From assembly GCA_005240105.1 (NCBI GenBank), contig SBAT01000192.1, positions 1 through 17,260 of the forward strand: 17,260 nucleotides of DNA, written 5' to 3'. The notes under the pieces were generated by a model that saw nothing but the letters and a program-made list of their open reading frames with translations, searched no databases and was not told the DNA's origin. The DNA comes from Chloroflexota bacterium. GTDB lineage: Bacteria > Cyanobacteriota > Vampirovibrionia > Obscuribacterales > Obscuribacteraceae. Shown here piece by piece: positions 6,454 through 13,899 of the stretch. Every line of letters starts with the position of its first letter. The first letter of the stretch is position 1. Position numbers and translations under genes: made by a program.

Positions 6454-7041
6454 TCAGCTGGCTTTTGAAGCCAGCCTTTGCAGGCTGGAAAGGAAACGCG
6501 GGTTGACCATGCAGAGCCCGTCGCGGCAATTGCTGGAAGCGACTACCTCTAGAGTTTCCTCTTCTAGGAGAGTTAAAACCGGACTGGACTTTGTATGGGC
6601 ATTAGCCGCAAACAGTACACGCCTTGCTATTAATGGATCGAGCCAGACTGAACCAAACTGGACTGACCGTACTGAGGTCTCCAACGCCTTGAGCATATTG
6701 CTGCCCAGCGGGCGTTTCAGTATATAGCCATCCGCTCCGGCGCCAAAAGCGGCGAAGATAGAGTCATCTTCGCTATGCGCTGTGAGGATTAAAACCCCAA
6801 TTTCAGGATTGGCAGCCTTAATCTGCCTGGTCGCCTCAATGCCGTCTTGTCCCGGCAGACCAATGTCCATCAGACAGACATCCGGTTGAAGCTCCAGTGC
6901 CTTTTCGACCGCCGTTATGCCGTCAAAAGCTTCGCCGATAACCTTAAATCCGAGCTCTTTGTCGAGAAGTAACTGTGTCCCCAGCCTAATTACGACATCA
7001 TCCTCGACTAACAATATCCTGATTGGTTCTTGTTCACGCAT
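6454..7041 (-). CDS. NarL-type response regulator with truncated output domain
   Basis: From ATG 7041 this is 195 residues. The start has GGGGAG eight bases upstream; a longer frame exists but has no such site. Receiver domain residues 7-125 hold the acidic pocket VEDD (12-15), phospho-acceptor D59 in LMDIGLP, LILTAH, and the conserved lysine in GYILKRP. The segment ending WLDPLIARRVL is typical of NarL/LuxR-type regulators, where a helix-turn-helix of about 60 residues should follow. Here only about 45 residues follow, beginning LTLLEEETLEVVAS, which resembles the first HTH helix, and then diverging into a cysteine-containing tail. DNA binding is therefore doubtful. No partner kinase is adjacent. 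Its stop touches the stop of the converging SGNH gene. Confidence 0.85.
   Translation of the reverse strand: MREQEPIRILLVEDDVVIRLGTQLLLDKELGFKVIGEAFDGITAVEKALELQPDVCLMDIGLPGQDGIEATRQIKAANPEIGVLILTAHSEDDSIFAAFGAGADGYILKRPLGSNMLKALETSVRSVQFGSVWLDPLIARRVLFAANAHTKSSPVLTLLEEETLEVVASSNCRDGLCMVNPRFLSSLQRLASKAS
6457..6488. terminator. Two overlapping hairpins at a convergent gene junction
   Basis: GCTGGCTT-TTG-AAGCCAGC (6457-6475) gives a perfect 8-bp stem, and CCAGCC-TTTGCA-GGCTGG (6471-6488) gives a 6-bp stem. They share bases 6471-6475 and so exclude each other. They lie just past the SGNH stop (6451-6453) and inside the last codons of the opposing response regulator. A bidirectional terminator is the likely role, though neither has a clean T-run. 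Confidence 0.5.
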
Positions 7042-7176
7042 TGCCGCTACTCCCCTCGCTCCCAAAGGCCAATTTAGACCAATAAGGTGCAAGATCTGTG
7101 GAAATGTTCCGCTCCTTTCATAAAACCTTGCTCTGTGTGGCATGTTGTTTCAAGAATGTATTTGAAAGGGCGATTG

Positions 7177-8181
7177 ATGGCTGATAAGAATAAGATTGTT
7201 CCCGGTAATGTGTCCGGTGATTTTTTTGTCGATACAACCTGTATAAATTGCGACAACTGCCGTGCCTTGGCGCCGACGGTGTTTGGTGAGTATGGCGATT
7301 ATGCGGGTGTTAAGAAGCAGCCGGAAAATGATGAGGAAATCCATGCGGCGTTGCGAGCACTTATTTGTTGCCCGACTGGCTCAATTGGGACGCACGAAAA
7401 GCACGACATTAAGGCGGCAATGGCTGAGTTGCCGATTCATATAGACGAGGGCATTTACTATTCGGGGTTTAATTCCCCCAAGGCAGCCGGTGGCAAGAGT
7501 TACGTGATGCTGCATGCCGGTGGCAATTGGATGACGGATTCCCCGAAATTTCATCCGCATGTGACCAATTGGCTTGACGAGCATGGCGGGCTTAGATACA
7601 TCTTTCTGACGCACCGAGATGATGTGGCGGACGCGCAGAAATATGCGGAAAAATATGGGGCAAAACGAATTATTCATCGGGAAGATTTGGAAGCACAGCC
7701 GGATGCCGAGATTGTTATAGACGGTACGGAGCCTGTGCAAGTAGACGATGACTTTTTGATTATCCCAATGCCGGGGCATACGGAAGGGCATTGCATGATG
7801 CTCTATAAGAATAGGTACTTGTTTTCCGGTGATTCGTTGACCTCTAATTACTACCGTGATGATGGACTTGAGTGTTGGGGACCGCTATGGACCTGGTATT
7901 CATTTGATGTGCAGACAGAATCTCTGGAAAAATTGCGCAAGTACGAGTTTGAGTGGGTCTTGCCTGGGCATGGGCGTCAGTGGCATGTTGGAATGCCTGA
8001 AATGAAGCGCCAGCTGGATAACTTACTTAATGGTGCTCAGCATGAGCCGCCCCCTGATTGGAAAATTAAACTAGCCCATGTGGAAGCTTATGCTGATTAC
8101 ATGGAAAGGTCCAATCAGCCAATCTATGCTGCTAAACAACGAAAAATTGCCGAAGAAATCCGGGCTCAAATGGCTATCTGA
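7177..8181 (+). CDS. 4Fe-4S ferredoxin domain fused to metallo-beta-lactamase-fold domain
   Basis: From ATG 7177 (AAAGGG site about seven bases upstream) the protein has 334 residues. Residues 15-70 form a ferredoxin-like domain with C22-x2-C25-x2-C28 and CCP at 64-66, enough to bind one 4Fe-4S cluster. Residues about 100-290 form a metallo-beta-lactamase fold with HAGGNW, LTHRDDVAD (H146), PMPGHTEGH (H201, H205), FSGDS (D219) and LPGHG (H265) as likely metal ligands. Plant and cyanobacterial proteins of the same build carry a similar FVD-TCI-CD-CR-AP opening. As I recall the family, a His follows THRDDVAD; here it is Ala153. It has no signal peptide and should be cytoplasmic. The substrate is unknown; a redox-linked hydrolase or oxidoreductase is plausible. 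It stands alone, divergent from the response regulator. Confidence 0.88.
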   Translation: MADKNKIVPGNVSGDFFVDTTCINCDNCRALAPTVFGEYGDYAGVKKQPENDEEIHAALRALICCPTGSIGTHEKHDIKAAMAELPIHIDEGIYYSGFNSPKAAGGKSYVMLHAGGNWMTDSPKFHPHVTNWLDEHGGLRYIFLTHRDDVADAQKYAEKYGAKRIIHREDLEAQPDAEIVIDGTEPVQVDDDFLIIPMPGHTEGHCMMLYKNRYLFSGDSLTSNYYRDDGLECWGPLWTWYSFDVQTESLEKLRKYEFEWVLPGHGRQWHVGMPEMKRQLDNLLNGAQHEPPPDWKIKLAHVEAYADYMERSNQPIYAAKQRKIAEEIRAQMAI

Positions 8182-8190
8182 TAAGTATGC

Positions 8191-9426
8191 CTATTGAACT
8201 GCTTTGACAGCTATCGGCTGGTTGCTCAGTCCTGCTGTAAGTTGATGATTATTCGAAATTGAATCCGCGATATTGCTGAGTAGTTTCGAACCACCAGACG
8301 CATTTAGGTGCACCGTGTCTAAGTAGTTGTCGATGACAAAATCAGGACTGGCAGATAGGTCAACTAGAGTTGCTTTGTTTCTGTCGCACAAGGTTGAAAT
8401 GTTTGAGCGATACACTTTCCAGAAAGTGTCCGGAAGCAATGTCCTGTTGGGACCCAGGCTGGGCATCATGACGATGAGAGTCGGTATTTTTGATTCGTTT
8501 AGACGCTCCAGCAAATCACCAAAGAAGGCCAACTCACTGGCATACAATGGCGGATTAGGATTGGCATAACGGTTTACGTATTCAGCCGTGTTGTCTTTGA
8601 ATATATAAGGCATGAAGGCAGGTACGAACCAAGTATCCTTTTCGACTTTAGTAGATGAGGCGAACATGCCCTTCATGAAGTCTTCTTCCGTATACTTCTT
8701 TGCTTTGATTGTTGATTTGGGTAGCAGCTTTGCCACTGAATAGGTTGTTTGCATTTCTCCTTTGAGGCGACCCAGAGGAAGGCACTTATTGATGTACCAA
8801 CTCATCTGTCCGAAGTAATCGCCAAAAGCAAGTTGGCTCAACTTGCCTGGATCTGCGCATTGAGAGAAGAAGCGAAATGATTCGGTTGAACTTGCCGACG
8901 GCAAGGTATTGTCGATGAAGATGCGCGGTGAAATACCAATTACTACGAGCTTGGGCTTTTCTGAATCTATATTGTCTAGGAATAAGCTGCGAGCAATCAG
9001 GTTGTGGTCGGATGCCATTGAGCCGGCCGTGGCGGCGTTAAATACCGAAACTGGTCGGGTGAACTTATCTGAAAGTCTTTGCTCCAGTCCTTCGACGTGG
9101 CGGTGACCAATTACGTCGACTTTTTTGCCAGAGGCTTTAGCGTCCGCTGTGAAGACAGCTGTGGCCATTTGTGAGTCACCGAGTACGACAACTTCCGGAG
9201 TCTGTTTTTCTTCCAGGTAGGACTTTGCTATCCACCATGGCCAGGTCTTTGACATGCTGGTGGTGTCTGCCTCGTCATTCTGTTGGACTAATTGTTGTAT
9301 GTCTTTCTGGGGGGTAAACAACCCAAAGGCAGAAGTTTTCCAGATGACTAAATTGACCAGAGCAAAACCAACCAGAGCATAAATGAACCGGCTGGAATAC
9401 TTAGAGGTATTAGTGGTTTCTGGCAT
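8191..9426 (-). CDS. SGNH-hydrolase-like membrane-anchored protein (paralogue 4; last gene of MBOAT operon)
   Basis: A 411-residue protein with one N-terminal membrane helix (about 13-30) and a large external domain. It is the only one of the four paralogues with a canonical GDSQ block (VVVLGDSQ, Ser85). AGSMASDHN, ISPRIFIDN and DTVHLN (Asp370, His373) align with the family motifs. The PRDF signature is changed to PRIF, and the protein is the most divergent copy. It is the fourth and last gene of the operon, 10 bases after its upstream paralogue, and ends nine bases from the converging ferredoxin/MBL gene. An AAGGA site lies very close to the ATG. A role in acyl transfer to, or removal from, a surface glycan is inferred from the MBOAT partner. 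Confidence 0.83.
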   Translation of the reverse strand: MPETTNTSKYSSRFIYALVGFALVNLVIWKTSAFGLFTPQKDIQQLVQQNDEADTTSMSKTWPWWIAKSYLEEKQTPEVVVLGDSQMATAVFTADAKASGKKVDVIGHRHVEGLEQRLSDKFTRPVSVFNAATAGSMASDHNLIARSLFLDNIDSEKPKLVVIGISPRIFIDNTLPSASSTESFRFFSQCADPGKLSQLAFGDYFGQMSWYINKCLPLGRLKGEMQTTYSVAKLLPKSTIKAKKYTEEDFMKGMFASSTKVEKDTWFVPAFMPYIFKDNTAEYVNRYANPNPPLYASELAFFGDLLERLNESKIPTLIVMMPSLGPNRTLLPDTFWKVYRSNISTLCDRNKATLVDLSASPDFVIDNYLDTVHLNASGGSKLLSNIADSISNNHQLTAGLSNQPIAVKAVQ

Positions 9427-9436
9427 AGTCCTTTAT

Positions 9437-10726
9437 CTACATTGCCGGAACAGGTTTTTTTGCAGCGAGCGCTTGATGCTTCTGCATGTTTTGACCGGAC
9501 ATGACTATCAAACTTGAACTGCGGTTATTTGATTGGAGTGTAGCTGCCAGGCTATCGAAGAACTTCTTGGCGCCAAATGCATTCAAGTGAACAGAGTCGT
9601 GGAAGTCACCGCGCTGTTCGTACAAAGGAAAATTGGCCAGGTCGTAGAAGCTGGTTCCGTTACCAGTCGAAAAGATTTGTAGGTCGTTTAAATAGCGGTT
9701 ATAGGCTCCCGCTGGCAACATGCCGGCGTTGTACAGGGTAATTGGCATATTGACCAGGATAAGTTCCATGCGTTCTTTGTGGCAGAACTCGGCGAGTTCC
9801 TTCAAGAAATGGAATTGCAATTTGTATGTGTGTGAATCTGGGTTGCGATAACGAGACATGTACTCAAGAGTGTTGTCTTTGAATTCTTTGAGGGCGATTT
9901 CGCGCGTGATCGGTCCGGCCATGACGGCTTCCGGATGTATTTCGCCAGGCATGTAACGTGGCAGCAGCTTTACCCTGTCCCACCAGGTGAATGGCGTCTT
10001 TGTCCACGGCGCAGGTAGTGCTGTGGCAAGGAATTTGTTTGCGCCCTCTAAGAAAGCCAATCTGAAATCCAATGATGAGCCATAGAGATACACCGCTCTC
10101 TGAAGCCACCATTCGAGCTTGTCGTCGGATTTACGGAAGGCAACATCTGCCAGGTCATCAGCGTTGACGAAGCGGCGCAAATAGCGAAACGGTTCTGTGT
10201 CTGCTGGGGAAGAGAGAGTACTGTCGATAAAATCACGTGGTGCAACGCCGTAAATGACGATGTCCGGACGTTGTGCTGTGTTGACCATGGCCTTCAAGGT
10301 CAAAAGAGCATCAGATGGCATCTGTCCTGGTGCAGCGAGGCTGAAGGTGTTGTATGTGCCGCCAAATCTTGTGCGCAGAAGATGTTCGAAATAACTTGCC
10401 TTGTGGTAGTTGGCGAGATCAAGTCCTTTGCCCAAATAATTGGAGTCGCAACCAGCAATGGCGCTGACCATTAATGACGAGCCCAGAAGAGCAACATTAT
10501 TAGTCTCTTGTTGCTTGCGCAGGTCATTCATAGTCCACCAAGCCCAGCCACGGTAGCCGAACTTGTAAGGATCAAAATCGAATGGTGTATAGAATGACAA
10601 TGCCCAGTTAAGAGCGAGGAAAAGTCCCATAGCAAAGAAGAATGAACTTCTAAATGGACGGAAAGCTTTTGCCTGCTCGTTGTGAGCAGCCAACTTTTCT
10701 GGTGTTGGTGTCAAGCCGGTTTCCAT
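9437..10726 (-). CDS. SGNH-hydrolase-like membrane-anchored protein (paralogue 3)
   Basis: A 429-residue protein with a cytoplasmic N-terminal stretch of about 25 residues, then one membrane helix (about 27-45) and an external catalytic domain. Motifs are VALLGSSLM (Ser84), APGQMPSDALL, YGVAPRDFIDS, LVNMPIT and DSVHLN (Asp377, His380). Its ATG overlaps the stop of the preceding gene in TAATGG-type fashion (one shared base at 10726), which suggests translational coupling and a fixed ratio of products. It most resembles the 10726-12054 protein and the 5242-6453 protein, sharing the SLM and PRDF signatures. In alginate acetylation, AlgJ and AlgX fill comparable places next to AlgI. The exact substrate is unknown. 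Confidence 0.84.
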   Translation of the reverse strand: METGLTPTPEKLAAHNEQAKAFRPFRSSFFFAMGLFLALNWALSFYTPFDFDPYKFGYRGWAWWTMNDLRKQQETNNVALLGSSLMVSAIAGCDSNYLGKGLDLANYHKASYFEHLLRTRFGGTYNTFSLAAPGQMPSDALLTLKAMVNTAQRPDIVIYGVAPRDFIDSTLSSPADTEPFRYLRRFVNADDLADVAFRKSDDKLEWWLQRAVYLYGSSLDFRLAFLEGANKFLATALPAPWTKTPFTWWDRVKLLPRYMPGEIHPEAVMAGPITREIALKEFKDNTLEYMSRYRNPDSHTYKLQFHFLKELAEFCHKERMELILVNMPITLYNAGMLPAGAYNRYLNDLQIFSTGNGTSFYDLANFPLYEQRGDFHDSVHLNAFGAKKFFDSLAATLQSNNRSSSLIVMSGQNMQKHQALAAKKPVPAM

Positions 10727-12054
10727 TATAGAGAATTGCCCTTGTGTTTGCTTGTCTGTGCAAGCGATGTTGTATCAAGTTCTTTATTGCCTTGATTTAG
10801 GTAAGACAGGGTTGTGCTATCACACCGAATGCTTTCGACTAGATAGTCCAGCATTTTCTTCCCGCCATCCGGACTTAGGTGCACGGTGTCCATGAAATCA
10901 GTTACTTGAAATGCACCGCTGTTATGCAGGTCGACGTAGCTGGCGCCCTTTGCTTCAGCTAAGACTTTGACGCTGTTCATGTAAGCGCCCCAGGCAGTAT
11001 CGGAAAGCAATGAACGATTTACGTCAGTAATTGGCATAGCCATCACAACAACGTGAATGCCGCGTTCTTTTGCAGTGTCGAGGAAGCCGGCAAAGAATTG
11101 CATTTGGGTTAAGAATGTATCCCACTTCAATTGTTTGTAGCGTTTGCGATACTCAGCTAAGTTGTCGAATATGCCGCGCTTCTTGTCTTGGGCAGTTTCC
11201 GGACGGAAGAAGGCTTCGCCTACTTCCAATTCAGCCGGTCTATAAGCTGGGAGTAATTGACGGCGATCAAAGATGGAAAATGGCTTGGCATTTTTAGGAG
11301 CCGGTAGTATTTCATTGATGCTGTTATTGGCCAATCTGGATAATTCGCCTGTTATTTTGTCGCGCTGTTTGTAGAAATAGAAGACTTTGCCCATTTCGTA
11401 TTCCAGGCGAGCTTGCCAATCAGGCAAGAATAAATTGGCATGTTCGTCTATCGAGCCAAGCTGACTAAGGACGCGGAAAGGATCTGTTGCTGATGGGCTG
11501 GGCAGCAAGTTGTCCATGAAGTCTCTTGGACCAACACCGTAAACAATGACGTCAGGACGCTTGTCGTCTTTTAAGAGGAAATTCGTCAGCATGTATGCAT
11601 CAGAGGGCATCTCACCTGGTAATGCAAATGTATAGGCGCTGGCGTTATATCCGGTGCGACGCTTTAGAACATCCTGGAAATATTGTGAGTGGTGATGCTT
11701 TGAACCATCGAGTTTTTTGTTGAGGTAGTTAGCGTCATTGCCGGACAAGGGCACGAGCATCAGTGATGAGCCGAGGAAAACAACATTTGGTCTTTCGGGA
11801 GATGTGATGAAGTCGTTCACTGCCCAGCCTACCCAGGATTTATCCAGTTTGTAATTGTTGGTTCCAATGGCGTTCTTGTTGGCTGCATAGAAGTTGATCG
11901 CCAGAAAGACCAGGAGGGCAAGCACGGCAGTGCTGCCCTTCATTAATCGTGTTAGTGGACAACCTGAAGATTGAGCGCACCCTGTCAGTTCTGACGAGGC
12001 TGATTCGCACAATCTTTGAGCCGCCGCATTTGATTTAGCTTCGGTCTCTGTCAT
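10726..12054 (-). CDS. SGNH-hydrolase-like membrane-anchored protein (paralogue 2; next to MBOAT)
   Basis: A 442-residue protein whose first 38 residues are polar with three cysteines (16, 26, 32), followed by one membrane helix (about 40-57) and an external domain. Motifs are VVFLGSSLM (Ser97), LPGEMPSDAYM, YGVGPRDFMDN, MAMPIT and DTVHLS (Asp389, His392). An internal Met38 just before the helix would give a conventional short N-terminus, but the full frame starts 12 bases after the MBOAT stop and fits tight operon spacing. The cysteine-containing extension is not seen in the other three paralogues. As the first SGNH gene after the MBOAT it is the best candidate for the direct partner of the acyltransferase. 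Function is inferred from family and context. Confidence 0.84.
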   Translation of the reverse strand: MTETEAKSNAAAQRLCESASSELTGCAQSSGCPLTRLMKGSTAVLALLVFLAINFYAANKNAIGTNNYKLDKSWVGWAVNDFITSPERPNVVFLGSSLMLVPLSGNDANYLNKKLDGSKHHHSQYFQDVLKRRTGYNASAYTFALPGEMPSDAYMLTNFLLKDDKRPDVIVYGVGPRDFMDNLLPSPSATDPFRVLSQLGSIDEHANLFLPDWQARLEYEMGKVFYFYKQRDKITGELSRLANNSINEILPAPKNAKPFSIFDRRQLLPAYRPAELEVGEAFFRPETAQDKKRGIFDNLAEYRKRYKQLKWDTFLTQMQFFAGFLDTAKERGIHVVVMAMPITDVNRSLLSDTAWGAYMNSVKVLAEAKGASYVDLHNSGAFQVTDFMDTVHLSPDGGKKMLDYLVESIRCDSTTLSYLNQGNKELDTTSLAQTSKHKGNSL

Positions 12055-12066
12055 GTGAATCTGCCG

Positions 12067-13524
12067 TTAGAACTGGAAGTAGATGAATTTCGGTGATGTA
12101 TCAGGACTGAATACGGTCAATACGCACATCAGTGCCACCATTACACAGACTTGTAGAGCCCATGGTGGGGATTGATAGATGCGCTTGTTGTTGAGCCAAT
12201 CGATGACCACTTGCGAGATCATCAAGACAGGCAGAATGATGAGGAGCGCCGGGAAGATGATCGGATCTCTGATTTGTAGAACGGAGAGTTGGCTGGCGGT
12301 GAAGTGGAGAAGGTCCACTGGTGCCATAAACATTTTGCTCAGCATCTGCCCGGCAATGTTCATGTTTTCAGCCCTGAAGAATACCCAGCCAATTACAACG
12401 AGATGGAATGTGACAACAACAGATGCCCAGTGATAGACCTTGGAGCTGAGCAAAGATTCGGCAATTCCGACCTTCTCGCAGAGCTTCTGGTATTCCTTGT
12501 GCAGGACGAGCAATACGCCGTGGAAGGCACCCCAGATGAGGAAGTGCATTGCAGCTCCGTGCCACAGTCCACCCAATGCCATGGTCACGAATAAGTTTCT
12601 GTAGCTCTTTGCCTGGCTGCACTTGGAGCCGCCCATGGGAATGTACAGGTAATCGCGCAACCAGGTGGAAAGCGAAATGTGCCAGCGATGCCAGAAGTCG
12701 GATACGTTGGCGGAAATATATGGCAGGTTGAAGTTGATTGGCACTTTATAGCCGAAGAGCAACGCGGAACCACGGGCAATGTCCGTGTAGCCGGCGAAGT
12801 CAAAGAAGATCTGAAAGGCGTAGGCGTAAGCGATAAGCCACAGATCAACCGAACCGAAATTTGCTGGATGAGCAAAACCAGCTTCTACAGCTAGTGCCAG
12901 GTTGTCACCGAGGATGAGCTTTTTGAACAAGCCCATGAGGATCAAGTTCATACCTTGATCAACGTACTCCCATTTGAATTTTGCTGGAATGGCTAATTGT
13001 GGGATGAAGTCCATATAACGCTTAATTGGACCAGCAATTTGCGTTGGGAAAAATGATGCAAACAAGGAAAAGTCGACAAGGGACTTCACCAACGGCTTGC
13101 CACGATAAACTTCGACAGCGTAATGGATGAATTCAAAGACGAAGAACGAAATACCCAGTGGCAGCAAGATATGCAAGTGCGGCTCTTTAAAGCCAACACC
13201 AACTAAATCCAAACTGTCTTTCAGGCAGGTGATTGTGAAGGTTGCGTATTTGAAGATGCCGAGCGTGATTAGGTTAGCGGCAACAACGAGTCCTACCATC
13301 CACTTCTTGCCCTTCTCTGTTGTGGCTTTGGCGATTAGCGGGACCAAAAGGAAATTGCCCAGTGTCAGTCCGGCAATCAAAAGACCATAGATTGGACGCC
13401 ACGACATGTAGAAGACATAGCTGGCCACTAGAAGCAGTGGCACACGCAATCTATGCGGGCAGATCCAGAAGAGGAGGAAAACCGTTGGTAGAAAAACCAA
13501 ATACTGCAGGCTTGTGAATAACAA
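12067..13524 (-). CDS. MBOAT-family membrane O-acyltransferase (AlgI-like)
   Basis: A 485-residue polytopic membrane protein of the AlgI/DltB type, which passes acyl (usually acetyl) groups from the cytoplasm across the membrane for O-acylation of surface polysaccharide. It begins MLFTSLQYLVFLP and ends FIYFQF, both typical of AlgI relatives. The MBOAT core includes FASFFPTQIAGPI, FFDFAGYTDIARG, SDFWHRWHISLSTWLRDY (about 275-292) and LGGLWHGA with His322 as the catalytic histidine. About ten or more hydrophobic segments are visible, and the length is normal. The start is TTG at 13524 with GGGAG eight bases upstream. It heads a four-gene operon with three SGNH proteins, has a promoter at 13686-13714 and a long leader with a hairpin. 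The acceptor polymer is not identifiable here. Confidence 0.93.
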   Translation of the reverse strand: MLFTSLQYLVFLPTVFLLFWICPHRLRVPLLLVASYVFYMSWRPIYGLLIAGLTLGNFLLVPLIAKATTEKGKKWMVGLVVAANLITLGIFKYATFTITCLKDSLDLVGVGFKEPHLHILLPLGISFFVFEFIHYAVEVYRGKPLVKSLVDFSLFASFFPTQIAGPIKRYMDFIPQLAIPAKFKWEYVDQGMNLILMGLFKKLILGDNLALAVEAGFAHPANFGSVDLWLIAYAYAFQIFFDFAGYTDIARGSALLFGYKVPINFNLPYISANVSDFWHRWHISLSTWLRDYLYIPMGGSKCSQAKSYRNLFVTMALGGLWHGAAMHFLIWGAFHGVLLVLHKEYQKLCEKVGIAESLLSSKVYHWASVVVTFHLVVIGWVFFRAENMNIAGQMLSKMFMAPVDLLHFTASQLSVLQIRDPIIFPALLIILPVLMISQVVIDWLNNKRIYQSPPWALQVCVMVALMCVLTVFSPDTSPKFIYFQF

Positions 13525-13585
13525 AGCTTTGTCTCCCTATAGGTCGGCTTGCCAAGCGTTACTTTGCTGCGCTCAATCAACACCG

Positions 13586-13615
13586 AAAAATAACTGCTTA
13601 CGGGGTCAGTAAGCA
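13586..13615 (-). promoter_or_regulatory. Attenuator-like hairpin in the MBOAT operon leader
   Basis: In the transcript direction TGCTTAC-(7)-GTAAGCA (13615 to 13595) is a perfect 7-bp stem followed by GTTATTTTT, the shape of an intrinsic terminator. It lies about 65 bases after the predicted transcription start and 60 bases before the TTG start. GGTCGG just upstream (about 13617-13622) can pair with CCGACC downstream (about 13541-13546), enclosing the hairpin. A CTAGT-AAAA-ACTAG hairpin lies further upstream (about 13650-13664). I recognise no known riboswitch class. Confidence 0.45.
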
Positions 13616-13685
13616 TCCGACCAATAATAATGTCTAGGTTTCAAGGATGTCTAGTAAAAACTAGTTCTCTTAATCTAAAAGCTTT

Positions 13686-13714
13686 TATATAGAAGTTGAG
13701 TTGACTCTTGGCAA
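13686..13714 (-). promoter_or_regulatory. Sigma70-type promoter for the MBOAT-SGNH operon
   Basis: On the minus strand TTGCCA (13714-13709), a 17-base spacer and TATATA (13691-13686) make a strong match to the housekeeping consensus. The spacer contains the inverted repeat GAGT-CA-ACTC, a possible operator half-site pair. Transcription should start near 13679, giving a leader of roughly 155 bases (13525-13679), which holds structured elements and no ORF I believe in. Confidence 0.65.
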
Positions 13715-13726
13715 CCGGTTCTTATG

Positions 13727-13874
13727 TTTGTCATTTCGACCGAAGCAGCCAAAGGCTGCGTAGCGGAGAAATCTTCCGTAAGGTTCCGAAAGTAGAAGTA
13801 ATCACAATGGTCATCGAGTCGTAGCGGAAGATTTCTCCGCTACGTCGCTGCGCGACTTCGCTCGAAATGACAAA
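13727..13874. repeat. 148-base inverted repeat with side hairpins (MITE- or BIME-like)
   Basis: The ends TTTGTCATTTCGA-N-CGAAG (13727-13745) and its complement (13856-13874) pair over 19 bases with one mismatch. The inner arms GTAGCGGAGAAATCTTCCG (13760-13778) and 13825-13843 pair perfectly over 19 bases. Between outer and inner stems each arm carries its own small hairpin: GCAGCC-AAA-GGCTGC on the left (13745-13759) and GTCGC-TGC-GCGAC on the right (13844-13856). The side hairpins differ in sequence but are both self-complementary. The loop (13779-13824) holds no ORF. It sits between the response regulator stop and the MBOAT operon promoter and could end transcription from the regulator side. 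Confidence 0.8.
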
Positions 13875-13884
13875 ATGAGGGTTG

Positions 13885-13897
13885 CCAGAATGACAAA
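13885..13897 (-). repeat. Truncated copy of the TTTGTCATTCTG repeat end
   Basis: On the minus strand TTTGTCATTCTGG repeats the end sequence of the adjacent long inverted repeat and is closer, in its CATTCTG, to the copy at 5204-5236. It lies between the response regulator stop and the large element. It may be a remnant of an earlier copy or an insertion footprint. Confidence 0.4.
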
Positions 13898-13899
13898 GC

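Noticed and set aside
7042..7143. N-terminal extension of the response regulator to 7143
   Set aside because: The receiver domain starts right after ATG 7041, which has GGGGAG at good spacing; the extension has no ribosome site and lies in the divergent promoter region.
7087..7176. Extended start for the ferredoxin/MBL gene at 7087
   Set aside because: The ATG at 7177 has a good AAAGGG site and begins the ferredoxin domain directly; the extra 30 residues look like translated leader.
12179..12894. Several plus- and minus-strand frames within the MBOAT gene
   Set aside because: They are shadows of the MBOAT coding frame, which carries all family motifs end to end.
13528..13545. CTATAGGGAGA on the minus strand, resembling the start of a T7 promoter
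   Set aside because: Only the downstream half matches; the rest of the T7 consensus is absent, and GGGAGA is explained as the ribosome site of the MBOAT gene.
13428..13616. Open frame on the minus strand across the MBOAT start
   Set aside because: It overlaps the MBOAT gene in another frame and runs through the leader hairpin; it resembles no protein.
13727..13874. Possibility that the inverted repeat and its relatives form a CRISPR array
   Set aside because: There are only two arms in opposite orientation and no regular spacers; no cas genes are nearby.
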